Shown here piece after piece: positions 7,817 through 14,864 of a stretch of 16,047 nucleotides of DNA. Source of the DNA: Pseudomonadales bacterium (GTDB lineage Bacteria > Pseudomonadota > Gammaproteobacteria > Pseudomonadales > IMCC2047); contig JAIPFG010000030.1 of the NCBI GenBank assembly GCA_021736745.1, positions 1 to 16,047 on the forward strand, read 5' to 3'. Every line of letters begins with the position of its first letter. The first letter of the stretch is position 1. Below the pieces are notes generated by a model. It saw nothing but the letters and a program-made list of their open reading frames with translations, did no database searches and was not told where the DNA came from. A program made the translations under genes and the position numbers.

Positions 7817-8703
7817 CCTCAGCATTTAAAGGCAAGGGTGCATTACCCCGACTACAAACTTCATGGGATTTGCGAGCGGCCTGTAATTTCATTGGTGGTG
7901 GAACGGGTACCGGCTTATTGATTACGACCGCGCTGCTAGCCTTATTCGGATACCCCTATTTTGGGGCGATAATACTAGGGTTGGCATGTGTTGGATTTGG
8001 TTTGTTTATGGTGTGGCTGGAGATCGGACGACCCTGGCGCTCGATGAATCTGTTTTTCCACCCCGAAACTTCCTGGATGACACGCGAAGGGATTTTGGCA
8101 ATCCCCATGTTTCTGTTGGGTGCGTTGACCATATTTTACTATCCGCAATCGTCTGTGGCGGCAGTTATCGGTATTATTGCTGCCGGTTATCTCTATTGCC
8201 AGGCCCGGATGTTGCGAGGTGCCAAGGGGATTCCTTCTTGGGCACATCCATCCTTAACCCCCTATATTCTCGCGACAGGCCTGACCGAAGGAATGGGTTT
8301 GGCCATATGTTTTCAGGCGTTAGCAAGTGAGGCGTTGCTGGCTGTCTTCGCTGTGTTGTTAATACTGAGGCTGATTACCTGGTCGCGCTATTCAAAGGGG
8401 CTGCAACAGAGTGGGGCGCCACAGGCCAGCTGTGCTGCAATTAATAACATCCGATCTCTGTTTCTGGTAGGGGGGCATTTGTTACCAATCATCCTATTAG
8501 TGATTGTGACGTTCGCTTCTGAATTACGTGTAGTTCTTGTGCCCGCCGCGGGTTTGCTGGCGGCGATGGCAGGCTGGTTATCCAAGGCGGTCATTATTAC
8601 ACGAGCTGCTCAAACGAGAGGGTTTGCGATACCCAGGACACCCATTCGTGGTCAGGGCTCAGCAAACGAGGCGAGTAGTCAGGCCAGTAAACAGGGTTGG
8701 TAA
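7813..8703 (+). CDS. padD: Phenylacetyl-CoA:acceptor oxidoreductase, membrane anchor subunit
   Basis: This 296-residue protein has eight hydrophobic stretches (about residues 24-46, 49-69, 93-110, 114-131, 148-167, 171-190, 215-235 and 238-263), as in DmsC/NrfD-type anchors. The motif EIGRPWRSMNLFFHPETSW (70-88), with MTRE next, is typical of DmsC-like anchors. It would hold PadBC on the inner face of the cytoplasmic membrane and pass electrons to quinone. The start overlaps the padC stop (ATGA at 7813-7816). The tail after about residue 270 is polar and rich in Ser, Ala and Gln. A 42-base gap follows, the largest within the operon, marking the change from one enzyme complex to the next. Confidence 0.82.
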   Translation: MTSAFKGKGALPRLQTSWDLRAACNFIGGGTGTGLLITTALLALFGYPYFGAIILGLACVGFGLFMVWLEIGRPWRSMNLFFHPETSWMTREGILAIPMFLLGALTIFYYPQSSVAAVIGIIAAGYLYCQARMLRGAKGIPSWAHPSLTPYILATGLTEGMGLAICFQALASEALLAVFAVLLILRLITWSRYSKGLQQSGAPQASCAAINNIRSLFLVGGHLLPIILLVIVTFASELRVVLVPAAGLLAAMAGWLSKAVIITRAAQTRGFAIPRTPIRGQGSANEASSQASKQGW

Positions 8704-8745
8704 TATAACTCATTCATTGAAAGCAATCAGTTGGGATTAAACCGC

Positions 8746-9297
8746 ATGCTTGAGATACTTATTCAAGGCCGAGGAGGCCAGGGCGCTCAAACCGCTGGCA
8801 ACCTATTGGCCAGAACCTTCTTCGCGGAAGGTAAATTTGTGCAGACTTTTGCTACCTATGGCGGTGCAAGACGAGGCACTCCGGTGAATTCATTTTTACT
8901 GGTTGACGATAAGCCTATTCGGCGCCGCTGCAGTATTGAGCGCGCAGGAGCCATACTCTGTTTCGATGATAGTCTTTTACCGGGATTGCTTTCACAGTTT
9001 GCTGATCGGGACACATTGGTTGTGGTTAATTCAAGACGTTCTCCGGAGGCTTACGAGTCTTTAGGTGACTATAAAATTATTACAATTGACGGTATTGGCA
9101 TTGCCCAAAAAAATGGGATGGGACGCATTATTAACTCAGCACTTTTGGGTGCTTTTGCCGGCGCTTTAGGCCAGCCTTCTATGGCTAAGCTTAAGCAGGT
9201 TGTGGAAGAAACCGCTCCCGTTAAGAAGCCGGAAAATTTGGCGTCTTGCCAGGAAGCTTATGAGCTGACACAGGAAGTGTTTGAGACGAGGATTTAA
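8746..9297 (+). CDS. padE: 2-oxoacid (phenylglyoxylate) oxidoreductase gamma subunit
   Basis: The 183-residue protein is the gamma subunit/domain of pyruvate:ferredoxin oxidoreductase-type enzymes. It has the glycine-rich start GRGGQGAQTAG (residues 8-18) and ATYGGARRGTP (36-46), both strongly conserved, which bind CoA or shape the subunit interface. I chose the ATG at 8746 because the conserved sequence starts at once (MLEILIQGRGGQG) and a GGGA lies nine bases upstream. A TTG 15 bases earlier is possible but poorer. It heads a set of four genes (gamma, fused flavoprotein-ferredoxin, alpha, beta) that together make a complete thiamine-diphosphate oxidoreductase. With padBCD upstream, phenylglyoxylate is the likely substrate, converted to benzoyl-CoA and CO2. 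Confidence 0.78.
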   Translation: MLEILIQGRGGQGAQTAGNLLARTFFAEGKFVQTFATYGGARRGTPVNSFLLVDDKPIRRRCSIERAGAILCFDDSLLPGLLSQFADRDTLVVVNSRRSPEAYESLGDYKIITIDGIGIAQKNGMGRIINSALLGAFAGALGQPSMAKLKQVVEETAPVKKPENLASCQEAYELTQEVFETRI

Positions 9298-9300
9298 CAG

Positions 9301-10944
9301 ATGAGTACTTCACCTTCACCTTTGTGGACCACGAGAACCACGGAAGTCAACATGACGGGTACTTGGCGTAGTGAGCTTCCTAATTATCTGAATACTCCTT
9401 CGCCTTGTCACAATGCCTGTCCGGTAAATGGCGAAATTGCTACCTGGATTCAAGAGATAAAAGCTAAGGATTACCATGCTGCTTGGTTGACCCTGATGGA
9501 TAACAATCCTTTTCCAGCAATCGCCGGGCGTATTTGTCATCATCCCTGCGAAACTCCCTGTAATCGCAAAGAAATGGATGAAGCAGTAGCTATTTGTAGC
9601 CTGGAGCGCTTTGTTGGCGATGTGGCGTTGGACGAAAAATGGGCAATTCCAGAAACGAGCATCAGCAAAAAAGAAAAAATTGCTGTGGTTGGTGGCGGGC
9701 CCTCAGGATTATCGGCAGCCTATCAGCTTCGGCGTCGTGGTTATGCTGTCACACTATTCGAAGCAAACGATCAATTAGGCGGTTTGATGCGATATGGCAT
9801 TCCTTCCTACCGTTTGGCTAAGAAAGTGTTGGATGGTGAAATCAAGCGCATTGTCGACCTGGGTGTCGAGGTCAAAACCGGGGTGGGTGAAATCGATGAG
9901 GCTGCCGTAAAAAAGTTACGAGAACAATTTGATGCGGTGTATCTGGCAATTGGTGCAAGCCGTTCGAAAAAATTACCGGGCTTGGATTACAGTCAGCCTT
10001 GGGTGATGGATAGCGCAAAATTTTTAGCCGCAACAAATATGGGTGAAGGCATCCAAATTGGTGATCATGTGGTGGTTATCGGTGGTGGTAGTGCAGCGAT
10101 GGATGTTGCCAGAACAGCACGCCGATTCGACAAGCAGGTGAGTGTGCTGTCGCTTGAGCCAGAGGCATTAATGCCTGCTCAACGTGAAGAAGTGATTGAA
10201 GCCAAAGAAGAAGATGTCAAGTTTCTCGATGGTGCGATGCTGCAATCCGTAACCGTGGATGACACTGGAGTACTTGAGCTGAACTGTATTCGGGTTGAGT
10301 TTGAGCCAGGGGCAGTGAGAGGGCAGTTCAAGATTGAGCCGATGAAAGGAACAGAATTTAAAATTAAAGCTAACCTGATTGTGCCAGCCTTAGGGCAGGA
10401 GGTTGCCCTGGACCAATGGGCATCATTGTCATCCGAGGATTCTCCGGTAGTCTCCATCGACAGGCAGCATAAAACCAGCATCGAAGGTGTTTTTGCCGGT
10501 GGTGATTTTGCCAGCCTGGATCGATTCGTAACTCAGGCCGTAGGTATGGGTAAGCGAGCGGCTAAAGATATTGTAGATTTTCTAAATAAAGTGCCAATGA
10601 CGAATTCGTCTGAAAAAACAGAAGTCCCGTATAAGGCAATTAATACTCATTACCACAGCGAGGCCCGGCGTGAAATCCAGAATGCTGAGTTACTGGAAGT
10701 GAGGCTTAAGAGTTTTGTTGAGGTGCAACGAGGGTTAACGGTTGAACAAGCCGCAGTGGAGTCGGACCGTTGTTTTAGCTGTGGTAACTGTATTTTCTGC
10801 GATAACTGTTATTACTATTGTCCGGATATGGCCATTACAAAGCTGGAAAAGGGGTATGAGGTGAAAACTGACTACTGTAAAGGTTGTGGCCTCTGTGCGG
10901 CAGAATGTCCTACAGGAACAATTATTATGCGGGAGGAACTCTAA
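9301..10944 (+). CDS. Fused NAD(P)/FAD oxidoreductase and two-cluster ferredoxin subunit of the 2-oxoacid oxidoreductase
   Basis: This 547-residue protein joins three parts. Residues about 25-110 are the helical iron-sulfur domain of GltD/dihydropyrimidine-dehydrogenase type (C36, C40, C83, C87). Two Rossmann folds follow, for FAD (VVGGGPSGLSAA near 126) and NAD(P) (VVIGGGSAAMD near 260). The C-terminus is a delta-subunit-like ferredoxin with C497/500/503/507 and C526/529/532/536. Two extra cysteines, C491 and C494, precede it. In Azoarcus evansii the phenylglyoxylate enzyme uses separate ferredoxin (PadF) and flavoprotein (PadH) subunits and reduces NAD; here both roles seem to sit in one chain of GltD type. 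It would carry electrons from the thiamine site to NAD(P)+. GAGGA eight bases before the ATG at 9301 supports that start; the ATG at 9352 is an alternative. The stop overlaps the next start (TAATG). Confidence 0.85.
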   Translation: MSTSPSPLWTTRTTEVNMTGTWRSELPNYLNTPSPCHNACPVNGEIATWIQEIKAKDYHAAWLTLMDNNPFPAIAGRICHHPCETPCNRKEMDEAVAICSLERFVGDVALDEKWAIPETSISKKEKIAVVGGGPSGLSAAYQLRRRGYAVTLFEANDQLGGLMRYGIPSYRLAKKVLDGEIKRIVDLGVEVKTGVGEIDEAAVKKLREQFDAVYLAIGASRSKKLPGLDYSQPWVMDSAKFLAATNMGEGIQIGDHVVVIGGGSAAMDVARTARRFDKQVSVLSLEPEALMPAQREEVIEAKEEDVKFLDGAMLQSVTVDDTGVLELNCIRVEFEPGAVRGQFKIEPMKGTEFKIKANLIVPALGQEVALDQWASLSSEDSPVVSIDRQHKTSIEGVFAGGDFASLDRFVTQAVGMGKRAAKDIVDFLNKVPMTNSSEKTEVPYKAINTHYHSEARREIQNAELLEVRLKSFVEVQRGLTVEQAAVESDRCFSCGNCIFCDNCYYYCPDMAITKLEKGYEVKTDYCKGCGLCAAECPTGTIIMREEL

Positions 10945-12101
10945 TGGCTGGTGATAGTACTCCAATGTTATTGAGCGGTAACCATGCGGTGGCGTGGGGC
11001 GTGAGGCTGGCGCGACCACATGTAATACCGGTATACCCAATTACTCCGCAGACGCCTATCCTGGAAAAAATTACCGAATTCCATTCCGCCGGCGAAATTA
11101 CCGCTGAGGTGATCGCTCCGGAATCAGAACACTCCGCGATGTCTGCCTGTATCACGGCATCCTTGACGGGATCTCGGGTGTTTACCGCGACATCATCGCA
11201 AGGCTTATTGCTCATGCATGAGTTGCTGCATTATGCAGCAGGCGCAAGGGCGCCAATTGTGATGGTTAATGTGAATCGAACGGTGGCGTCTCCATGGGCG
11301 TTTTGGCCTGATCAAACGGACAGCTTGTCGCAGCGCGATACCGGCTGGGTTCAGCTATATACAGAGTCTCCGCAGGAGTCAATTGATACCGTGATCCAGG
11401 CGTTCAGAATCGCTGAAGAAATTGGTATGCCGGTGATGGTGAATCATGATGCATTTTACGTATCACATGCAATGGAATCGGTAGAAGTGCCTTCGCAAGC
11501 CTGCGTGAATGATTTCTTACCGGAATATTCCATTCCAAACATGTTGGATCCAGATCGAGGCCAGTCATTTGGTGCGCCAGTCGATCAAGCCACTTACAAC
11601 CGTGTTCGACGTGAAATGGGTGAGGCGCTGAATAATGCATTTACCGCTTGTGATTCAGCGCATTCTGCCTGGATGGAGTTAACCGGGCGTAACTATGGTG
11701 TAATCGAGGAATATCGTACGGATGGTGCTGAGTTAGTTTTGGTAACGCTTGGTAGTATGGCTGGTACAGCTCGGGAAGCAGTTGATGCGCTGCGTGAACA
11801 GGGTCACTCGGTTGGACTGGTGAAAGTAAGACTGTTTAGGCCTTTTCCCAATGATCAGGTGATCGAGGCGCTCAAGGGAATTGCAAATGTCATTGTGCTG
11901 GACAGGAATTATTCGCCTGGCCTGGGCGGTATTTTACATCAGGAAATTAAAGCGGCGCTTTATGGCTTGCAGGATGGGCCGAAGGTGCATGGCTTATTGG
12001 CTGGAGTTGGCGGAGTGAATGTGACACCAGCCAAAATTCAAGAATTGGTATTGCGCTATGCCGACAATGATCCCGTTGTCGCATCGATTTGGGTGGAATA
12101 G
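10944..12101 (+). CDS. padG: 2-oxoacid (phenylglyoxylate) oxidoreductase alpha subunit
   Basis: This 385-residue protein is the alpha subunit of pyruvate:ferredoxin oxidoreductase-type enzymes, carrying the pyrimidine-binding domain and domain II. Landmarks are YPITPQTPI (residues 31-39), the ESEHSAM segment (60-66), TSSQGLLLMHE (83-93), ARAPIVMVNVNR (101-112), and a C-terminal domain starting ELVLVTLGSMAGTA. The ATG at 10944 overlaps the previous stop by one base and has GGGAGG seven bases upstream; in-frame ATGs further left lie inside the upstream gene and are unlikely. It pairs with the beta subunit to form the thiamine-diphosphate site. Members of this family act on pyruvate, 2-oxoglutarate, indolepyruvate or phenylglyoxylate. 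Sequence alone does not fix the substrate; the padBCD neighbours do so by inference. Confidence 0.8.
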   Translation: MAGDSTPMLLSGNHAVAWGVRLARPHVIPVYPITPQTPILEKITEFHSAGEITAEVIAPESEHSAMSACITASLTGSRVFTATSSQGLLLMHELLHYAAGARAPIVMVNVNRTVASPWAFWPDQTDSLSQRDTGWVQLYTESPQESIDTVIQAFRIAEEIGMPVMVNHDAFYVSHAMESVEVPSQACVNDFLPEYSIPNMLDPDRGQSFGAPVDQATYNRVRREMGEALNNAFTACDSAHSAWMELTGRNYGVIEEYRTDGAELVLVTLGSMAGTAREAVDALREQGHSVGLVKVRLFRPFPNDQVIEALKGIANVIVLDRNYSPGLGGILHQEIKAALYGLQDGPKVHGLLAGVGGVNVTPAKIQELVLRYADNDPVVASIWVE

Positions 12102-12105
12102 AGCT

Positions 12106-12987
12106 ATGAGATATATAGAGTACAAAGATGAAGGCGTATTTAAGTCTGGCCATTTTGCCTGTGCAGGTTGTATTGAATCGTTGTCGATAAGAATTATTGT
12201 CAATGCTGTAGGAACCGATGCGGTTGCGGTAGTTCCCCCCTCCTGTGGTGCTATTATCTGCGGAGGATATCCTAACAGCTCTCTGTCAATTCCTACCTTT
12301 CATACCACCTTAGAGGCTGCTGCGGCTTCGGCTAGCGGTGTAAAACGCTCATTAGTGGCTAGAGGAAAGCCGGATACGACAGTGCTGTGCCTTGCCGGTG
12401 ATGGCGGTACCTACGACATTGGTTTTCAAGCACTTTCCTCGGCTGTCGAGCGGAACGAAGATATTCTTTATATCTGCTTTGATAATGAGGGCTATATGAA
12501 CACGGGTGGTCAAAAGAGTTCCTCGACGCCATTGCAGGCGGTAACAGGTTCTACGCCAGCCGGGAAGTTAACACCAAAGAAAAATATTGTAGAAATACTG
12601 GCAGCCCATAACATTCCCTATGTTGCTACAGCCAGTGCTGGTCATGCTGAAGATTTTGTCAGAAAAGTGGAAAAAGCCAAAAATATTCGTGGCACCAAGG
12701 TTCTGATTGTATTGATTCCCTGTCTTGCGGGGTGGGGCGTGGCAGATAATGCCGGGATTAAAGTGACTCGTTTGGCGGTGGATTCAGGTGTATTCCCTCT
12801 GTACGAGGTGGAGGATGGTGTTAAATATACATTAAACCATACCAAAAAATCGATGCCGGTGAATGAATATCTCAGCCAGCAAAAGCGGTATAAGCATCTT
12901 TCCGAACAGGATATTGCGGAAATTCAGAGTGGTATTGATAAAGAGTGGGCGCGTCTTGAAAAGCGGACTCAGGCTTCTGTTGATTGA
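12106..12987 (+). CDS. padI: 2-oxoacid (phenylglyoxylate) oxidoreductase beta subunit, thiamine diphosphate-binding
   Basis: The 293-residue protein is the beta subunit of the same complex. C19-x2-C22 and C47 (in PPSCG) correspond to cluster-binding cysteines. The thiamine diphosphate/Mg motif is GDGGTYD at residues 98-104 with DNEGYMNTGGQ at 126-136. The ATG at 12106 gives the family-typical N-terminus; an earlier in-frame ATG at 12058 lies inside the alpha gene. The start follows the alpha stop by four bases. The gene ends the operon: its stop (12985-12987) is only three bases from the stop of the convergent IclR gene, leaving no room for a terminator between them. Confidence 0.8.
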   Translation: MRYIEYKDEGVFKSGHFACAGCIESLSIRIIVNAVGTDAVAVVPPSCGAIICGGYPNSSLSIPTFHTTLEAAAASASGVKRSLVARGKPDTTVLCLAGDGGTYDIGFQALSSAVERNEDILYICFDNEGYMNTGGQKSSSTPLQAVTGSTPAGKLTPKKNIVEILAAHNIPYVATASAGHAEDFVRKVEKAKNIRGTKVLIVLIPCLAGWGVADNAGIKVTRLAVDSGVFPLYEVEDGVKYTLNHTKKSMPVNEYLSQQKRYKHLSEQDIAEIQSGIDKEWARLEKRTQASVD

Positions 12988-12990
12988 TAA

Positions 12991-13758
12991 TTAGTCGACG
13001 GAACCACCATACAGTGTTTGTGTAATTTGCCGAGCTACGTGCTCTAAGTCCTCCTTGGCACGCATGAGGTTGCTCATGCGCAAGCGTGCGATCGGACCAG
13101 ATACAGACAATGCAGCAATAGTGGCCGATTTAGTATTCATTATGGGAACGGCAATACCCCGCATGCCCCGCTCACTCTCCTGATCATTTATAGCATATCC
13201 TTGTTTGCGAACTTGCATAAGATGCTTGGTGAGGCTTTTCGCACTAGTAATAGTATTTGACGTGCGGGGCTCAAAATGAATACTCTGAATATATTTATTG
13301 AGTTCAGAATCGTCTAGGTCTGCCAGCAACATTTTTCCGACAGCGGTGCAGTAGGCTGGCCAGCGTTTGCCAATTCGAATGCCGATGCTCAAAGAATGTC
13401 GGGAGGGTATATGTGCAATACTCACGATATTCTGGCCATCCAGCACGGCGACCTGAACGGACTCGTTCAACAATTCCGCGAGGGGGTCTAGATGTTTCAT
13501 GACCGCTTCGGACAAAACATTATGAACCGAAACTTGGCTGCCAAGATCCGCAAGTGTCATCCCAAGACTAAACTGGCCTCGGCCTACGCGTGAAATGGCA
13601 CCAACATTTTCTAGAGTCATTAGGAATCGATGTACCGTTTTGCTGTTCATGCCTGCATGTTTGGCAATATCAGCGGTGGTTAAAATTGTTCTTCTCCCGT
13701 CAAATGCGGATAAAACACGAAAAGCTTTAATCACGGAAAGAATTTCTGGAGTTGACAT
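12991..13758 (-). CDS. IclR-family transcriptional regulator
   Basis: The 255-residue protein has a winged helix-turn-helix at about residues 5-66 (TTADIAKHAGMNSKTVHRFL, 27-46) and an IclR effector domain with PAYCTAVGKMLLA and ERGMRGIAVPI signatures. The length is typical. The frame is open further upstream (ATG at 13803, and to 13986), but the added residues look unrelated to the family, overlap the divergent gene, and the 13803 ATG falls inside the operator candidate, so the ATG at 13758 is preferred. No clear Shine-Dalgarno precedes it. It probably senses an aromatic acid or CoA ester and controls the neighbouring catabolic genes. IclR members can repress or activate, and the sequence does not say which. 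Confidence 0.9.
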   Translation of the reverse strand: MSTPEILSVIKAFRVLSAFDGRRTILTTADIAKHAGMNSKTVHRFLMTLENVGAISRVGRGQFSLGMTLADLGSQVSVHNVLSEAVMKHLDPLAELLNESVQVAVLDGQNIVSIAHIPSRHSLSIGIRIGKRWPAYCTAVGKMLLADLDDSELNKYIQSIHFEPRTSNTITSAKSLTKHLMQVRKQGYAINDQESERGMRGIAVPIMNTKSATIAALSVSGPIARLRMSNLMRAKEDLEHVARQITQTLYGGSVD

Positions 13759-13785
13759 ATTATATACTGGGAAGTTTATTAGTCT

Positions 13786-13814
13786 TATATTGTGAGTCTC
13801 CATCTCAATATATA
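13786..13814. promoter_or_regulatory. Candidate IclR-type operator, copy 2
   Basis: The left arm TATATTGTGAG (13786-13796), a 7-base spacer and the right arm CTCAATATATA (13804-13814) form an imperfect palindrome with 9 of 11 arm positions pairing. It lies between the divergent IclR and transglutaminase-fold genes, 28 bases from the chosen IclR start. Arms, spacing and the extra leading TC match copy 1 at 4057-4085. Its place beside the regulator gene fits autoregulation. Confidence 0.62.
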
Positions 13815-13818
13815 CTAT
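13790..13818 (+). promoter_or_regulatory. Possible sigma-70 promoter for the transglutaminase-fold gene
   Basis: TTGTGA (13790-13795) and TACTAT (13813-13818) are separated by 17 bases; each matches four of six consensus positions. The pair almost coincides with the operator candidate, so a bound regulator would block it. The match is weak and rests partly on position. Confidence 0.3.
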
Positions 13819-13909
13819 CAAGGCTGGGGATGCGAGAAAGGTTGGGGAATATAGGTTCGAGTTAAGTCGATCATATAGAGAAAGTGGTCGTAACGTTGAG
13901 GATAATTTA

Positions 13910-14599
13910 ATGCAACAAAATACCGAGAATAATGGGGTTGGCGCCAGCTCTGAATATTTACTACCAAGTAGTTTTATCGACAGCACTCACCCTGCCATTA
14001 TTGATTTTGTCCAGAAGGAAACCGCAAACGCCAGTGGAGAGGTTGAGTCGGTAATCATGCTGTATCTTGCGATTAGGGACGGAATAATCTACGACCCCTA
14101 TTTTGTTGGTCGAGAGGAATCCTATTATCGAGCTAGTAATTGTCTGCTCGAAGGGCGTGGGTTTTGTATACCCAAAGCGGCACTGTTGGCGGCTGGTGCG
14201 CGAGTTTTGGGGGTTCCAGCGCGGGTAGGTTATGCCGACGTAAAAAACCATCTAACAACAGAAAAATTAGATGCCTTAGTCGGTAGCAACCTTTATCGAT
14301 GGCATAGTTATACCGAACTTTATCTCAATGACCAGTGGGTTAAAGCGACACCGGCTTTTAATAAAAGTCTGTGTGAGCGCTTTGGGGTGCATACTCTGGA
14401 GTTTGATGGGAAGCATGATTCACTGTTACAGGAGTTTGACTGTAGCGGCCGTCAGCATATGGAGTACGTGCACCAGCGAGGATCTTTTCAGGATGTCCCT
14501 TATCCAAATATTTTGAGGGATTTCGTGGAGTATCACCCCCGGTGGCTGGATAATCTTTCACTGAATGGCGATGCAGCTTCGACAGATAGATGGGGGTGA
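13910..14599 (+). CDS. Transglutaminase-like fold protein of unknown function
   Basis: The 229-residue protein has the core of the transglutaminase-like superfamily: Cys86 in GRGFCIPKAALLAAGARVLG, the position of the catalytic cysteine at the start of a helix, and His132 in YRWHSYTELYL. The usual following Asp (typically in a D-P-T turn) is replaced by the segment VKATPAFN (Ala146-Thr147), so a complete Cys-His-Asp triad is not visible. The C-terminal third contains FDGKHDSLLQEFD and HQRGSFQDVPYP, which look like conserved family sequence. No signal peptide or membrane segment is seen, so it is probably cytoplasmic. The start has GAGGA seven bases upstream. It is divergent from the IclR gene across a shared 151-bp control region, suggesting it belongs to the same aromatic regulon. 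Its substrate is unknown. Confidence 0.7.
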   Translation: MQQNTENNGVGASSEYLLPSSFIDSTHPAIIDFVQKETANASGEVESVIMLYLAIRDGIIYDPYFVGREESYYRASNCLLEGRGFCIPKAALLAAGARVLGVPARVGYADVKNHLTTEKLDALVGSNLYRWHSYTELYLNDQWVKATPAFNKSLCERFGVHTLEFDGKHDSLLQEFDCSGRQHMEYVHQRGSFQDVPYPNILRDFVEYHPRWLDNLSLNGDAASTDRWG

Positions 14600-14686
14600 G
14601 ATCTTTACATCCTGGGCGTTGAGACCAATCAATGGTTAAGAACTTTTTTGTGGAAAAATGATAACCGATAGTCTTGCATTGACTGG

Positions 14687-14714
14687 TTGATTCTCAATAC
14701 CGTTCTGGTATTAT
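14687..14714 (+). promoter_or_regulatory. Likely sigma-70 promoter of rpmE
   Basis: TTGATT (14687-14692) and TATTAT (14709-14714) are separated by 16 bases. A GC-rich GCGCG follows the -10 box, resembling the discriminator of growth-rate-regulated ribosomal promoters. It would give a leader of roughly 140 bases before the rpmE ATG. Confidence 0.55.
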
Positions 14715-14731
14715 TGCGCGTCCCAATTGAA

Positions 14732-14812
14732 GGCCTTGGGTGTGAAGATAAAATTGACTGTCAGGGCCGGATTATATCATTGTATGCGGTGCTTAGTAAT
14801 TTGGGGCCTTGG
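14732..14812 (+). promoter_or_regulatory. rpmE leader with competing pairing segments
   Basis: GGCCTTGG occurs at 14732-14739 and again at 14805-14812. CAGGGCC (14762-14768), between them, can pair with GGCCTTG of either copy through seven pairs including one G-U. Only one pairing is possible at a time, which suggests alternative leader folds. Ribosomal protein operons commonly use leader structures for feedback. This is a reading by eye, without a folding calculation. Confidence 0.35.
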
Positions 14813-14864
14813 TATAAAAAGGCTCGGTATTGAGTGGCGGTATACTTAAGTAGAGGTTAAGAGC

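Noticed and set aside
4431..8703. The molybdoenzyme as thiosulfate, polysulfide or DMSO reductase
   Set aside because: The three-subunit fold is shared, but no twin-arginine signal is present and the genes are fused into an operon with an aromatic 2-oxoacid enzyme, which favours a cytoplasm-facing CoA-ester oxidase.
8746..12987. The 2-oxoacid oxidoreductase as a 2-oxoglutarate:NADP+ or ferredoxin oxidoreductase (Kor type) that feeds benzoyl-CoA reductase
   Set aside because: It fits an aromatic pathway and cannot be excluded from sequence alone. However, the gamma and alpha parts are separate genes here, and the operon begins with padBCD, whose product is phenylglyoxylate. The order gamma, delta-like, alpha, beta also follows padE-padI.
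13759..13764. A perfect minus-strand TATAAT just before the IclR start
   Set aside because: Transcription from it would begin inside the coding region at the chosen start; it is more likely chance in AT-rich sequence.
13759..13986. A longer N-terminus for the IclR protein
   Set aside because: The extra residues are not family-like, overlap the divergent gene's start and would place the operator candidate inside the coding region.
14600..14686. A terminator for the transglutaminase-fold gene
   Set aside because: A T run (ACTTTTTTGTGG near 14642) is present, but I found no convincing stem before it.
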